Assembly (NCBI GenBank): GCA_965240325.2
Contig: OZ251226.1
Span: 2,914,001 to 2,978,000, forward strand
Length of the DNA stretch: 64,000 nucleotides
Reading direction: 5' to 3'
DNA from: Rebecca billardiae RCC1528
Lineage: Eukaryota; Haptophyta
The notes beneath the pieces are model-generated. The model was not told where the DNA came from, did not search any database, and saw nothing but the letters and a program-made list of their open reading frames with translations. The translations under genes and the position numbers were made by a program. Positions 20,159 through 32,783 of the stretch are shown in pieces (position 1 is the stretch's first letter; every line of letters starts with the position of its first letter).

Positions 20159-22186
20159 GCGCCGACGGCGGCGGCGGCGGCAACGGCGGCGGCGGCGGCG
20201 ACGGCGGCGGCGGCGGCGGCGCAGGGGGCGGCGGCTCGGGCGATGGCGGGGCATGCGGCGGTGGCTGCGAGGGCGGGGACGATGGCTTCGGCGGCGGACT
20301 CCGCGGCGGCGAATGCGGCGGCGGCGAGCGCGGTGGAAGGCCAGGCGGCGAGCGCGGAGGCGGCGGATGGGGTGGCGTGCTTGGTGCCGGCGGCGACGAG
20401 GGCGGCGGCGATGCTGGCGGCTCAGGCGGCGACGGCGACGGCGGCGGCGGCCGGAGCGGCGGGTGTGACGGCGGCTCAAACGGCCACGGAGGGCTGCCGG
20501 GAGGCGGCGAGGGCGGCGGCGTGGGCGGCGGCGAGTGCGGCGGCGGCTGCGGCGGCGCGCTCGGCGGCGGGAGCGGCGGGTGCGACGGCGCCGGCGGCGG
20601 GCTCGAGGGCGGGCGGCTTGGCGGCGATGGCGGTGGCGGCGGCAGCGGCGGTGTGGGTGACGGCGGCGGGAACGGCGGCGGGCTCGGGGACGGCGGCGGC
20701 GAGGGCGGCGAGCCGGGCGGCGGCGGCGCGGGCGGCGGCGAGGGCGAGCACGAGAGCTGCGGCTGGCCGATGTCGCAGCAGTCCGTCGTCCACTTGGACT
20801 GGTTGACAATGTAGCACCACGCGCAGTGCATCCCCTCCTTGCCCGGCCTCCGGCAGTAGTTCTCCTCCAGCCCGTCGTTGGGGTAGCGCCACGGGTAGTA
20901 CGAGTGCTGGTGCGGCGTCTGCGCGTCCCAGCGCTGGCACTTGAAGCCCCACACGGTGACGTTCACGTGCCCCCGGTAGTCGCTGCCGTCATGCGCCGTG
21001 TAGCACAGGTCGCTCACCGTCTCCGGGATCACAAAGCCGTTCTTGTTCTCGGCGCTGCGGTGCGGCGGCGGCGAGGGCGGCGGCGGCGGCGTCGGGGGCG
21101 GCGAGGGCGAGGGCTCGCGCCCGCTGTGGCAGGTGCTCTTCGGGTAGCCTGCCAGATGGCGCCGCATCGCGCAGGCCGGCGCGCGCGAGGTGCGGGGCGG
21201 CGCGGCGGTGTGAGGGCCGCGCGCTCGGGCTGCGAGCTCGCCGTCGCGCATGGCAGGGGTCCGCGTCAGGCATGCGCGCGCGCACCGATGTCGCAGCAGT
21301 CCCAGTCGTGCCTCTGCGGCTCGAGCGTGTAGCACCACGCGCAGCGAGGCCCGTCGCCGTCGGGCCGGCGGCAGTAGTTCGCCTCCAGGCCGGCGTCTGG
21401 GTAGCGCATCGGGTCGTACTGGTGGCCGTGAGGCTGCTGCCGGTCCCACCGCTGGCACGTGTACCCGCGCGCGGTGGTGTTGACCTTGCCGCGATAGTCG
21501 CTGCCGTCGAAGGCGTGGTAGCACTCCTCAGACGGCGTGTGCACCGGCTCCGTCGGCCGGGCCCGTGGGAAGCCGCCGTCTGGGCCGCTGCCGCCGCTGC
21601 CGCTCCCGAGGCCATCAAAGGAGGGCGGCGGCGGCGAGGGGACAGAGGGCGAGGGCGAGGCGGGACGCACGGTGACCGGCAGCCGCGGCGCGCGGGGGAA
21701 CAGACGGGGCGGCTCGGTCGGCGGCCGGTTGCACATGGGCTGCGGCGGCGGCAGCCGACAGCACTCCCACGCGTGCGTCGCCACGTCCGTGAAGCACCAC
21801 GCGCACTGCAAGTTCACGGGCGCCGGCCGCCGGCAATAGTTGTGGCCGGCGTAGCCGAAGCTGTCGAACTGGATCGGCCACGGCGCGCAGGGCTTCCTGC
21901 TACGCGTCGTGTTGATGGCACCCGCGTAGTCGCTCCTGTCGCCGTGCGTGTAGCATTCCCAGCTCTGCTGCTGCGCCGCTTTCTCGTTGACGTACGACTG
22001 CGCAGCGCGGCGCGCGCGCGCACCGGCTGCGAAGGCGCAGGCCGAGGCGACGAGGACGAGCGCGACGAGAGCAGCGCGACGGGCAGTCGGATGCGCTCGT
22101 CGCTCGCCGCTCGCCGCGCGCTCCTGCGCCTCACCGCCGGCGGCGTGCGCACATCGCGTGCACGCGTGCGCCTCAGCAGGCGTCAT
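19680..22186 (-). CDS. Triple-kringle, Pro-rich, single-pass membrane protein
   Basis: Model: join of 22186-21286 and 21148-19680 (intron 137 bp, GT-AG, split Gly codon), 789 residues. A hydrophobic segment at about 38-56 acts as signal or anchor. Three kringle domains follow at about residues 78-143, 222-299 and 349-425. Each has CY near its start, DYxGxxN, Cys-x-x-Trp, NYCRRP and a CAWC(Y/F) segment before a terminal Trp-x-x-Cys-Cys. Kringles 2 and 3 end in CCDIG. Canonical kringles have PWCY where these have CAWC, and the extra Cys residues imply a modified disulfide set. SPPP-rich linkers separate the domains, a long Pro stretch (about 435-690) follows, and the protein ends in one TM (about 717-735) and a basic cytosolic tail. 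It is probably a cell-surface binding or adhesion protein. It is divergent from eL21. Confidence 0.75.
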
Positions 22187-22377
22187 GGGACCTGCGCCAC
22201 TGGTTTTTCCGGCGGCAGGTGAAGACTGCTTGCCGCTGGCGACTCGAGATCCCGCCCGGACTTGTTGTTCCGGACCTGCTCAGTCCGGTCCGGGCCGCCG
22301 ACTCGCCGAGCGCGAAGCCACGTACTCGAGGGTCAGCAGGGGGCAAGGCGCGCTGCCCACGCACACCGCGAGCTGCC
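22187..22377. promoter_or_regulatory. Putative bidirectional promoter (kringle protein / eL21)
   Basis: 191 bp between divergent start codons, one of them a ribosomal protein gene expected to be highly expressed. No specific element was recognised. Confidence 0.35.
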
Positions 22378-22965
22378 ATGGGTATCACGCGGCAGAAGTC
22401 GACGGGCTACCGCGCGCGCACGCGCGATCTGTTCTCGCGGGGGCACCGCCAGCATGGCATGGTCGGGCTCTCGACGTTCATGCGCACCTTCAAGGTGGGC
22501 GAGCGCGTCGACATTGTCGCGAACGCGTCGCAGCACAAGGGCATGCCCTTCAAGTTCTACCACGGCCGGACTGGTGTGATCTGGAACGTGACGAAGCGGG
22601 CGGTGGGCGTCGAGGTGAACAAGATTCACCGCCAGCGCCAGATTAAGAAGCGCATCCATGTGCGCCTCGAGCACGTGCGCAAGTCCAACTGCGACGTGCA
22701 GCACAAGCGGCGGTGCAACGAGAACGATGCATACAAGAAGGCGTGCAAGGAGAAGGGGGAGCCGGTCGACCGCAAGATGATGAAGCGGCAGCCGGAGGGG
22801 CCGAAGCCCGCGATGGTCGTGAAGGCCAAGAAGACGTCCGTCGAGACGCTCACCGCGCTGCCCTACGTCTTCAAGGCGAAGAACAACACGGAGAACCGCG
22901 GCGACGTCAAGTACAACCCGAAGAAGGAGATCCCGGACATCCCGGGGCCGCCGATGCAGGATTAA
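22378..22965 (+). CDS. RPL21: 60S ribosomal protein L21 (eL21)
   Basis: A 195-residue intronless frame. The N-terminus MGITRQKSTGYRARTRDLFS, then HGMVGLSTFMRTFKVGERVD, GMPFKFYHGRTGVIWNVT and AVGVEVNK follow the eL21 family closely. The usual C-terminal end (PYEFMA in animals) is present as PYVFKA at about residue 167. It is followed by about 27 extra residues (KNNTENRGDV...PPMQD), so the protein is longer than the usual ~160. It is a structural component of the cytosolic large ribosomal subunit. The ATG is the one matching the family start. Confidence 0.95.
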   Translation: MGITRQKSTGYRARTRDLFSRGHRQHGMVGLSTFMRTFKVGERVDIVANASQHKGMPFKFYHGRTGVIWNVTKRAVGVEVNKIHRQRQIKKRIHVRLEHVRKSNCDVQHKRRCNENDAYKKACKEKGEPVDRKMMKRQPEGPKPAMVVKAKKTSVETLTALPYVFKAKNNTENRGDVKYNPKKEIPDIPGPPMQD

Positions 22966-23321
22966 GCCCGCTCGTGGTGGGGTGACGCGCACGCGATCTT
23001 GGGCGACGGCCGGAGACTGCGTGGTGACACGAATGGGCGTATCGCGGTGCTGCGTCGCCGTCCGCTGCCGCGGGGCTGCTGACCGTGCCGCACCTAAAAT
23101 TGGCAATCGGAACGGGCAGTGCGGGCACGCCGCACGACCGAGCTGCACGCGTGGCCAGCGCGCGCACAGCGCCGGCACCTGTCGATGATGCCGCCACCCG
23201 CAACGTACTCGAGCATTCGCGCGATGCCGGCCTCCGTGCAATGATAGAATCCCGTACTATGATACATGCACCCTCCCAGTCCCGTGCAAGGACCGGCAGG
23301 ACTGCACAGACAATGGTATGG

Positions 23322-24435
23322 CCAAGGGTAGTAAGGGTGAGCAACTCCGCTGGCGACAGCCGCGAAGGTCGGGAGCCCTCTTTGCCGCGAGCGGAGCGGA
23401 GCGAGTACTATCAGCGGCGGAGGGCGCTGAGGCCGCGCACGGCGTGAGGCGCGGCGTCGGCCGAGTCGGTCCGCAGAGGATGCGCGGCGCTCGGCCCGCT
23501 GCGCAGCAGCAGTGCGCCTCACTTTGCCCCGAGCGCCGTCCTCCGCGTCGCCTCCTTCCCGCCTTGGAGCAGCACGCATGTGCGCGTCGCCACCTCGAAG
23601 GCGGCACGGGCTTGCTCAGACGACCGCGCGCGTGTGGCGCGCGACTTGGTCGACTGCGCGCGCGCGCTGCCGCGGTGCAAGGTAGCGCCACCGCATACGC
23701 GCGCCGTGCCCGCGCGAGCCTTTGCTCACGGCCATCTCACGAGCGTAGTGCTCGCTTGTCTGCTTGCTCTCACGAATGATTCGCTGTGCCTCACGCTGGC
23801 ACTCGTCGGGTCGATCAGCGAGGTGTTGAGTGACATTGGATACCCAGGACGAAGGCCTAGTCTTGTCTATTCCTTCTCAGCACGAATGCAAGTGGACGCT
23901 AAGGCTCCGCATCGATGGTACCAACACTCACGCCGCTGTCTTTTCCGCAGCTTCCCGTCAGTTGGCAAGTCGGATGCCAAGCAGCATTCGACATGTGTGT
24001 GAGGTCGCACTCAGGTCCGCGCACACGCTCTCTCGCTGGCACGGCGCGCGCATGCGGCGGCGCTACCTTGCACCGTGGCAGCGCGCGCGCGCAGCCGACC
24101 AAGTCGCGCGCCACGCGCGCGCGGTCGTCTGAGCAAGCCCGTGCCGCCTTCAAGGTGGCGGCGCGCACATGCGTGCTGCTCCAAGGCGGGCAGGAGGCGA
24201 CGCCGAGGACGGCGCTCGGGGCAAAGTGAGGCGCACTGCCGCTGCGCAGCGGGCCGAGCGCCGCGCATCCTCCGCGGACCGACTCGGCCGACGCCGCGCC
24301 TCACGCCGTGCGCGGCCTCAGCGCCCTCCGCCGCTGATAGTACTCGCTCCGCTCCGCTCGCCCGCGCGGCAAACAGAGGGCTCCCGACCTTCGCGGCTGT
24401 CGCCAGCTGGAGTTGCTCACCCTTACTACCCTTGG
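23322..24435. mobile_element. Foldback element, ~1.1 kb, with candidate 5-bp target duplication
   Basis: Inverted arms of about 390 bp (23322 to ~23715 and ~24030 to 24435) begin with CCAAGGGTAGTAAGGGTGAG and end with its complement. They enclose a centre of about 310 bp with no gene. The arms are similar but not identical. TATGG is present directly outside both ends (23317-23321 and 24436-24440), consistent with a 5-bp target-site duplication. No transposase is encoded, so it would be non-autonomous. Frames inside it on the two strands mirror each other and are not genes. It ends exactly at the start of the sulfotransferase-like gene. Confidence 0.75.
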
Positions 24436-24436
24436 T

Positions 24437-25654
24437 ATGGCGGCCCCGGACGCACAGTGGCTGCCGCTCGCTAGGCGCTCTGGACGACGGTTGGGCTCGA
24501 TCAGCATGAACTCCAACTCCACGCTCACCGAGGGCAAGTTTGCGCCCGGCCAGAGAAAGCGGGTTGTGCTAGGCTTCATCGCGTGCGCTCTAGCCCTTCC
24601 TCTTGTGATGGATGGCGTGCCGGGAGAGAGCGCACACGCGCACACGCGTCTGGCCTCGGGGCCCAACTCGAGTGGGCGAGGAAGTGCACACGCGCACGCG
24701 GCGCAGCTCAATACGAGCCGCCCCGCGCGAATGCTTGCCGCAGGCAGACTGTGCACATGGAACTCGCTCGAGTACTCGGAGAAGTGCAAAGCGACCCGTC
24801 TGCATGGCAGCACGTTGAAGGAGAAGGCACTGCTCGTCACTGCCATGGGAGGGACTGGAACGCACACGGTCGCGATTGAGTTTGCGGCGCGGTACGGCAT
24901 TAAGCTCGGCCACGAGTACGTCGACGACGATGGCTCTGTCTCGTGGCCGTTCGCGGTGAACTCGCAGCACTACCCCGGCTACGCACCGCTCAAGCCGCCC
25001 GGTGCGAGGTTTCGGCGCGTCCTGCACCTCGTCCGCTGCCCCATCGAGACCATAGCCAGCTTCGAGTCGCACCTGCTCGAGAGCTGGAAGTTTGCGGCTC
25101 GCCACTGCCCGAACCACGAGCTGCACTCGCGCATGCAATTCTTGCTCGACCGGCACTGCGCACACTGCAAGGGCGCAGACCCGCACCGCGCCATCTTCGC
25201 GCACAAGGAGCACCTGACCACGAGCGAGCGCGACTTCATCGTCGAGTTCTCCGCCACGCAGTGGGTCTGCTGGAACGAGCACATCGAGTCGTACGTGCCG
25301 CCCGAGCACCGCTTCAGACTGGAGGATAAGCCCTGGTCGGCCATGTGCCGTGCGGGCATGCCCAACCCGACGCGATGTCGCGAGCGTGTGCCCGTCAAGA
25401 ATCGGCGTCAAATGGTGCTCACCCGCCACATCTCTTACAAGTCCGCCTCGGGCAACCAAAAGGTGCGCATGGAGAGGGGCCACAACCTGCTCCTGAAGGC
25501 GGCGCGCTCGCACTCGACGAGCGTTGGCAGCGCAAACCACCGGCATCACATCACGGTGACGCGCGCCATGCTGCAGCGCGTCCTGCCTGGCCATGTGTAC
25601 GCGAAGCTGAAGCAGATGGCTCGACGCTACGGCTACGGAGAGCGGTGCTACTGA
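24437..25654 (+). CDS. Sulfotransferase-like type II membrane protein
   Basis: The frame from ATG 24437 gives 405 residues; an internal ATG at 24506 is an alternative start. After a basic N-terminus comes one hydrophobic segment (VVLGFIACALALPLVMDG), typical of a Golgi signal anchor. A P-loop-like strand-turn follows in LLVTAMGGTGTHTVAIEF, resembling the 5'-phosphosulfate-binding loop. RRVLHLVRCPIETIASFES resembles the 3'-phosphate-binding strand and Arg-Ser pair of PAPS-dependent sulfotransferases. The C-terminus is basic. If correct, it transfers sulfate to glycans or another acceptor in the Golgi. The first ATG lies inside the candidate target duplication of the foldback element, so the insertion may have replaced its original leader or promoter. 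The family call is moderate, not firm. Confidence 0.5.
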   Translation: MAAPDAQWLPLARRSGRRLGSISMNSNSTLTEGKFAPGQRKRVVLGFIACALALPLVMDGVPGESAHAHTRLASGPNSSGRGSAHAHAAQLNTSRPARMLAAGRLCTWNSLEYSEKCKATRLHGSTLKEKALLVTAMGGTGTHTVAIEFAARYGIKLGHEYVDDDGSVSWPFAVNSQHYPGYAPLKPPGARFRRVLHLVRCPIETIASFESHLLESWKFAARHCPNHELHSRMQFLLDRHCAHCKGADPHRAIFAHKEHLTTSERDFIVEFSATQWVCWNEHIESYVPPEHRFRLEDKPWSAMCRAGMPNPTRCRERVPVKNRRQMVLTRHISYKSASGNQKVRMERGHNLLLKAARSHSTSVGSANHRHHITVTRAMLQRVLPGHVYAKLKQMARRYGYGERCY

Positions 25655-26063
25655 TGAGTGACAATGGTAATGTCACTGATTGAGTGATGAGTCCCGGCAC
25701 TCGTCACCGGCTTGACAGTGACCGTTGCTGAGACTCACAGTTCCTGATGCTGCTGGCCGAATGGGGCACCGGCGCGAAGTGGCGGCAGCAAAGTGAAAGG
25801 GGCGGGCCGGGTCCGGGCGGACCCGGGGGCCACGGGCGGGCCCGCCGGCACGGTCCCGTTTGCACTGATCCGCCGCCCGACTCTAAGCCTATATATAATA
25901 TAATTCGGCCGCCAGCGCAGTCAGTGCACGGCAACTATAGCAAGGCTTCGGACAATGTTGAATGGTGCCTGGCGTCAGCAGTCATATTAGCTAGTCAATA
26001 ATAAATACTGCTATACTATGATACTATACTAAGCTAGTCACGACGTTAGCATGCAGCAGCTAG

Positions 26064-26274
<211 letters not shown>

Positions 26275-26306
26275 GAGAGCTGTTACTACGCGCCTTATAC
26301 TTATTC

Positions 26307-26748
<442 letters not shown>

Positions 26749-27195
26749 TACAGCTTGGAAGGCGCAGCTTGAGAGTCGCCAAGCCGCACGAGAGCAAGGC
26801 ACGAAGCACCATCGTGCAGAGGGCATCACGAAGATGCGGGCCCGGAAACAGCTGCAGCCATCATGCCAGTGGGCACTTCCGAAGGGCGTTCGCTGCGAGT
26901 GAGCGAGAGGCACTGGGCTGCGTCGGTTCGCTCCGCGCCTGATGGAAAAACCCAGTTCACCAATTGGCCGTCCTGTGCCGCCGGCAACCTTGCTTATTTG
27001 CCTACGGCCCAGGAGCATCACAGCGAGTAAGTTGTTCGGGGTCGTTGTGCGAGCGCACAGAGCAGGCTCGAAAGTCCCTCGTGGCACGAGAAGAGGGTGG
27101 CCAAGATGGCAGCCGGACTTGAGCTCGGCCGCCTAGCTCGGGCCGAATGGCAGGCAGGTGTTGATACGGCGCATTGCGCTCCCACCGTCCTCTTA

Positions 27196-27248
27196 GACAA
27201 TCAGTTATTGTGCCAATAACCCCACACACACACATATCTATCTATCTA

Positions 27249-27330
<82 letters not shown>

Positions 27331-27357
27331 GTGTTATTGGCACAATAATCGATTGTG
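27196..27357. repeat. (TATC)/(TA)n tract inside a 25-bp inverted repeat
   Basis: The arms 27196-27220 and 27333-27357 share a perfect 16-bp complementary core (TTATTGTGCCAATAAC and its complement) plus near-matching outer bases. The microsatellite fills the space between them. Confidence 0.85.
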
Positions 27358-28179
27358 TCCGCTGGCGAGAAGTACGCGTGGCCATACTACCCGCCGATCG
27401 ACTTTGTCCGCTAGCGTCGCACAGGACGAAGCAGTTGGCTGTTCATTCGACGTCAAGGCACCATCAAACGCGAATGCTGCCGCCGCTTGCCTCTGTACCG
27501 GCCGCGCCTCCAGCTCAGCGGGCCCACTGCTGGTGAAGCGCTATACCTGTTCGCGTACAGCATCTTGGCGGATACAAATCATCCATATCATTCTGGCGCG
27601 GAGCAATCACCCTATGTGCTCTCCATCTCCGCCATCAAGCATCATACAAGCTGCTATGATGCATCAATGACTACAAACTCAGCCTTCCAGCAAAATTCCA
27701 GCTCGATCATCGCGCGATTGGCTTTCACATATATTTCTACTCATCTGCTGCAGCCAGTCGATCGTACATGGGTGGCCCTCTGATCTTGAGCTCAAATGGC
27801 TGGCCGAGGTCTTCATCTTTTTTTTAGACGGCGACGAAGCTGCAGCATGCCAGCAGCTTCTGCTCACCAAGGAGGCTCGCCAAAGTCACACCTCAGATTC
27901 AATCTCGGTGTCTCACTTGCACTCGCTGCTCGGAGAGCCAGCTGCTACCGATCCCAGCTGCTGCGCCCTCGAGCTGCGTGGCTGTTTCGCAGCTGCCGCA
28001 GTGCCAAGTGCTCGTTCCCGCCTGCTTCTGGTCGCTGACTGCTGTGCCCCACGGCAGCCTGCTGTGGGCTGCAACATGTTCTACGACGACGAGAAATCCC
28101 AAGGAGTGTCTGCATCACTAAGTAAGTATGCACCTGCCGCATCTTGGCAGTTGGTTGCGTACGCAAGGTCAAGGACACA

Positions 28180-28391
<212 letters not shown>

Positions 28392-29170
28392 CACACGTAT
28401 ATATTCAGTCTTGTCTTAATCATCAGGCGCCGGGAGCAACGGCAGCTAGCGGTAGTGAGCTACGAGTGCTACGACTCCGCGCAATGTATTAAATTCCCCT
28501 GCTGCTTTAGAACGGGATCCGGGTGAGTCTGGGGTGATCAGACTGGCGAGTGTGAGTGGCTGCCGAAGCTTCCAGCCCTACCCTGGCCAGCCCCCGCAAC
28601 CAACCATCACCCCCACCCAACCTCAAACCGCACTGACCGAGACACCTAGCGCCCTGTCACCACTCCACTGTGGACAGCCCGCCTCCAGAGGGGAGGGGGT
28701 ACTGCAGTTGCCAACCCGGAGCACACCGTACTTACTAGTTACTGTGGCATCTATCTAGCTGTGAGTACCTGTACTGATGACGACTGACTCCGAGTCCGGC
28801 TCCGTCACCCTCACAGTCACAGCTCACTCTGAGCACTCGTCAGGTTTAAAAGACTTAAGTCACTGAGTCAGTCAGGACTCGGTGGCATGAGCATCCCGCA
28901 ATACGGGCCGAGTCTGACTCAGCCTGAGTGCCCAATACTCAATAGTATTCGGGCAATAGTTCACACAAGTATGGTCTAAGTGTCTGACTCTGACTCGGCC
29001 CCAGTGCTCCGCCGGCCAGACCCGGCCCTCACTCGGAGGCTCCGGCTGACTCGGTCGCGGGCAGCCTAATCATCGATCTCACATCTATAGTGTCAGTGGT
29101 GGCACTGAGTAGGTCTGCGGCGGCTTCAAATGCCGGCGCCGTTATATTGGCAGAATCTGTGTCACTCACT

Positions 29171-30590
<1,420 letters not shown>

Positions 30591-30646
30591 TCTATATAAG
30601 ACTACTGTGCACGTAGCAGTGAAGAGAGACTGAGAGACTGAGACGG

Positions 30647-30649
<3 letters not shown>

Positions 30650-30709
<60 letters not shown>

Positions 30710-30712
30710 AGA
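30650..30712. repeat. (GA)n microsatellite
   Basis: About 28 GA units just after the CTAT satellite. Confidence 0.95.
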
Positions 30713-31219
30713 GAGAGAGAACTGTAGGAGTGTAGCAGTAGCTCTATGCTGCACTGGCACGGTATGCGCACTGCGGAGTCTGCTCAGTCAGTAGTCACAG
30801 GCTCGTACGGTCTGACGGTGCAAACAATAATATGCAATTATGATTTATTATCATCGTCGCGTCAATTAATGCCACGCCATTATTTATAATATTGCCCGTT
30901 ACTGACGAGTATAGTTATTCCGCAGGAATGAATCGTGAATCATCAGTGACACGTCGGCGTCAGTGTGCCAGTATTCACTTTCAGTAAGACTAAGTAACAT
31001 GTCGACGCGGCCAGTCCGTAGTACGACGGCGCTTTATATAACTGCTATAGTCGCGTCAATAACAGTGCGGCAGCATCTAATTGACACTAGCTTGTCAATT
31101 AGCAGGACTACAGCCGTTCTGCTAGTTGGAGCGTCGGCCTAAGCCAGCAACGTGAGTCTATGGCGATGATGAATATGCCATGCCAGGCCCAGGGTACACG
31201 CTCGCGAGCACGCGCGTCA

Positions 31220-31669
31220 TCATCGTGTGAGATCAGCATCGCCATCGCAATGTCCATCGAGTAAGTCGCCACCAGACCGGGGGGTCTCGACAGCAAGATG
31301 TGTAGCGAGCAGGGCAGCCAGCTCCTCCTGTTCGAGGGCCTCTTGCTCCTCGTACATCGCAATGGCCATCGCTTCTCTTCTTCGCACCTCGTCCGCCACG
31401 GCCTGCTCCAGCCACAGCAAAAATTCGATGTCCTGCAGCGAGTCATCCTCGTCGTCCTCATCGATAGCAGAGCGCAACTCCTCGCGAACCACGGAAGCAC
31501 ATGTCGTGCTGACATCGCCGCGATGCTGCTGCACGCGTTGCGCGCGGTCAGCCACAGCGCGTTCGACGCATCGTCGGCGTAGACGCTCCGCGGATGCGGA
31601 TAGGTCTCGCGCCTTCAAGGGCTGCCTCGCTACTCGCGGCGTCGTGAGGGGCGACCTGCTGAGCGACAT
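31220..31669 (-). CDS. RPA-interacting-protein-like, lacking the zinc-finger end
   Basis: From ATG 31669, 149 residues. LRRRCVERAVADRAQRVQQHR (about 25-45) matches the N-terminal 'RCLERMR-SR-LL-KYR' helix of RPA-interacting proteins. The acidic middle (LQDIEFLLWLEQAVADEVRR then MYEEQEALEQEELAALLA) matches their 'LEELI-MAVLEEIQQEL...YE...EE..L' segment. In known proteins the C-terminal domain carries CPxC-type zinc ligands; here the frame ends with GGDLLDGHCDGDADLTR and no zinc motif follows nearby. RPAIN imports replication protein A into the nucleus. A missing downstream exon or real truncation are both possible. It is divergent from the TLS1-like gene with 134 bp between starts. Confidence 0.55.
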   Translation of the reverse strand: MSLSRSPLTTPRVARQPLKARDLSASAERLRRRCVERAVADRAQRVQQHRGDVSTTCASVVREELRSAIDEDDEDDSLQDIEFLLWLEQAVADEVRRREAMAIAMYEEQEALEQEELAALLATHLAVETPRSGGDLLDGHCDGDADLTR

Positions 31670-31803
31670 GCGCCAGCGCCGGGTTGCGCAGCCGAAGCAC
31701 CCGCTTGTCGAAGCCGAGGACACCCTTCCGCTTGGCTTATCACCGAGCAACCGGAGTTCTTCATGCCCCTTGGCCCTTGCCTCGCCGCCACCGCCTGGGC
31801 AAG

Positions 31804-32749
31804 ATGGCGGACGAGGACTCCGCGCGCCCCGCGTTCTCCAAGCCCAAGGGCGGGCGGTCGTTCCGCAAGCGCAAAGTGGATGCCGACGAAAGCGATGCCG
31901 TGGGCTCAGCAGCACCTGAGCAAGCCGAGCCCGAGCAGCTGAGCTCGCTCCAGGCCATGCGAGAGCTCCAACGCCAGCGTCAGCGCCAGCGCGGCGTGAC
32001 ACTGGAGGCGAAGGGCGAGCTTGACATTGACGAGCAGGTTGGAAGGGACGGGGTGGCCAACGAAGAGCCGGGCGACGTCGCCGCCGTACTCGACGCCACC
32101 TTCACGCAGCAGACCGAAGCCGGCGACGTGGACCCGAACATGCTCAAGTACATTGAGGAGGCAATGGGCACGCGACAGGATGGTGACGGCGATGAGGCGG
32201 CCGGCGGTGCTCCAGATGACGATGAGGATGAGTTGTACACGACGCCAGCGTTCCTGCAGCCGAAGCCATCGGCACAGGCGGCTGCGCAGGGCGATCGCGA
32301 GGACGCCCAGCGCTGGCTCGCGGGCATCGAGGAGGTCGCGCTCAGCGTGGAGGACAAGTTGTGCAACGTGGAGGCGACCGAGCGCGCCAAGGCCAAGATG
32401 CTGGACAAGCTCGAGGCGAAGATGCGGCGTGGCACAACACACCCACAGGAGCGTTCGGGTGGGCCGGGTGGATCGGCCAACCAGCGCGACCAGCCCGCGC
32501 TGCCTGGCAACTTCACCTCGAATTTCGCCATGCACCGCAAGAGTGCGCGCACCGGCCGCATCCCTTGCGCGCGTTCCCAAGGCTGCGGTCGCACACGCAG
32601 GGGCACTCACACGAGCGACGTGCCTGATGACTCCGTCTGCGCCCCACGCACTGCCCGTGCACCCACACTCGCCCGCAGGTTTTGCGATGGCACAGAAACC
32701 AGGCGGGGGCCGCGGCGGGGGCCGTGGCGGTGGTTTCGACCGCCGCTGA
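31804..32749 (+). CDS. TLS1/C9orf78 (Hep59) family spliceosome-associated protein
   Basis: Model: join of 31804-32542 and 32679-32749, 269 residues, with the Ser codon AG-T split by a 136-bp GT-AG intron. The N-terminus has the basic FRKRKVD motif. LQAMRELQRQRQRQRGV matches the 'IRELQKLR-R-GV' segment. FTQQTEAGDVDPNMLKYIEEAM (about 99-120) is the Hep59 'F...T......DxxMLKYIEEE' core. GIEEVALSVEDKLCNVEATERAK is the conserved 'EVxLPxxxKLxNIExTExAK' helix. NFTSNFAMHRK corresponds to the family's 'NFNxNFVxHN' end, and the last exon adds an RGG-like Gly/Arg tail. Family members act with the spliceosome (Brr2) and, in yeast, in telomere silencing. Confidence 0.8.
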
Positions 32750-32783
32750 GCCTGACGATGACCATGTCCATCGAATCAGAGCT

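Noticed and set aside
19954-20814. Gly-rich and Ala-rich plus-strand frames
   Set aside because: Antisense of the Pro-rich part of the kringle protein.
23318-24509. Mirror-image 140-150-codon frames on both strands
   Set aside because: Products of the foldback arms; no domain or start context.
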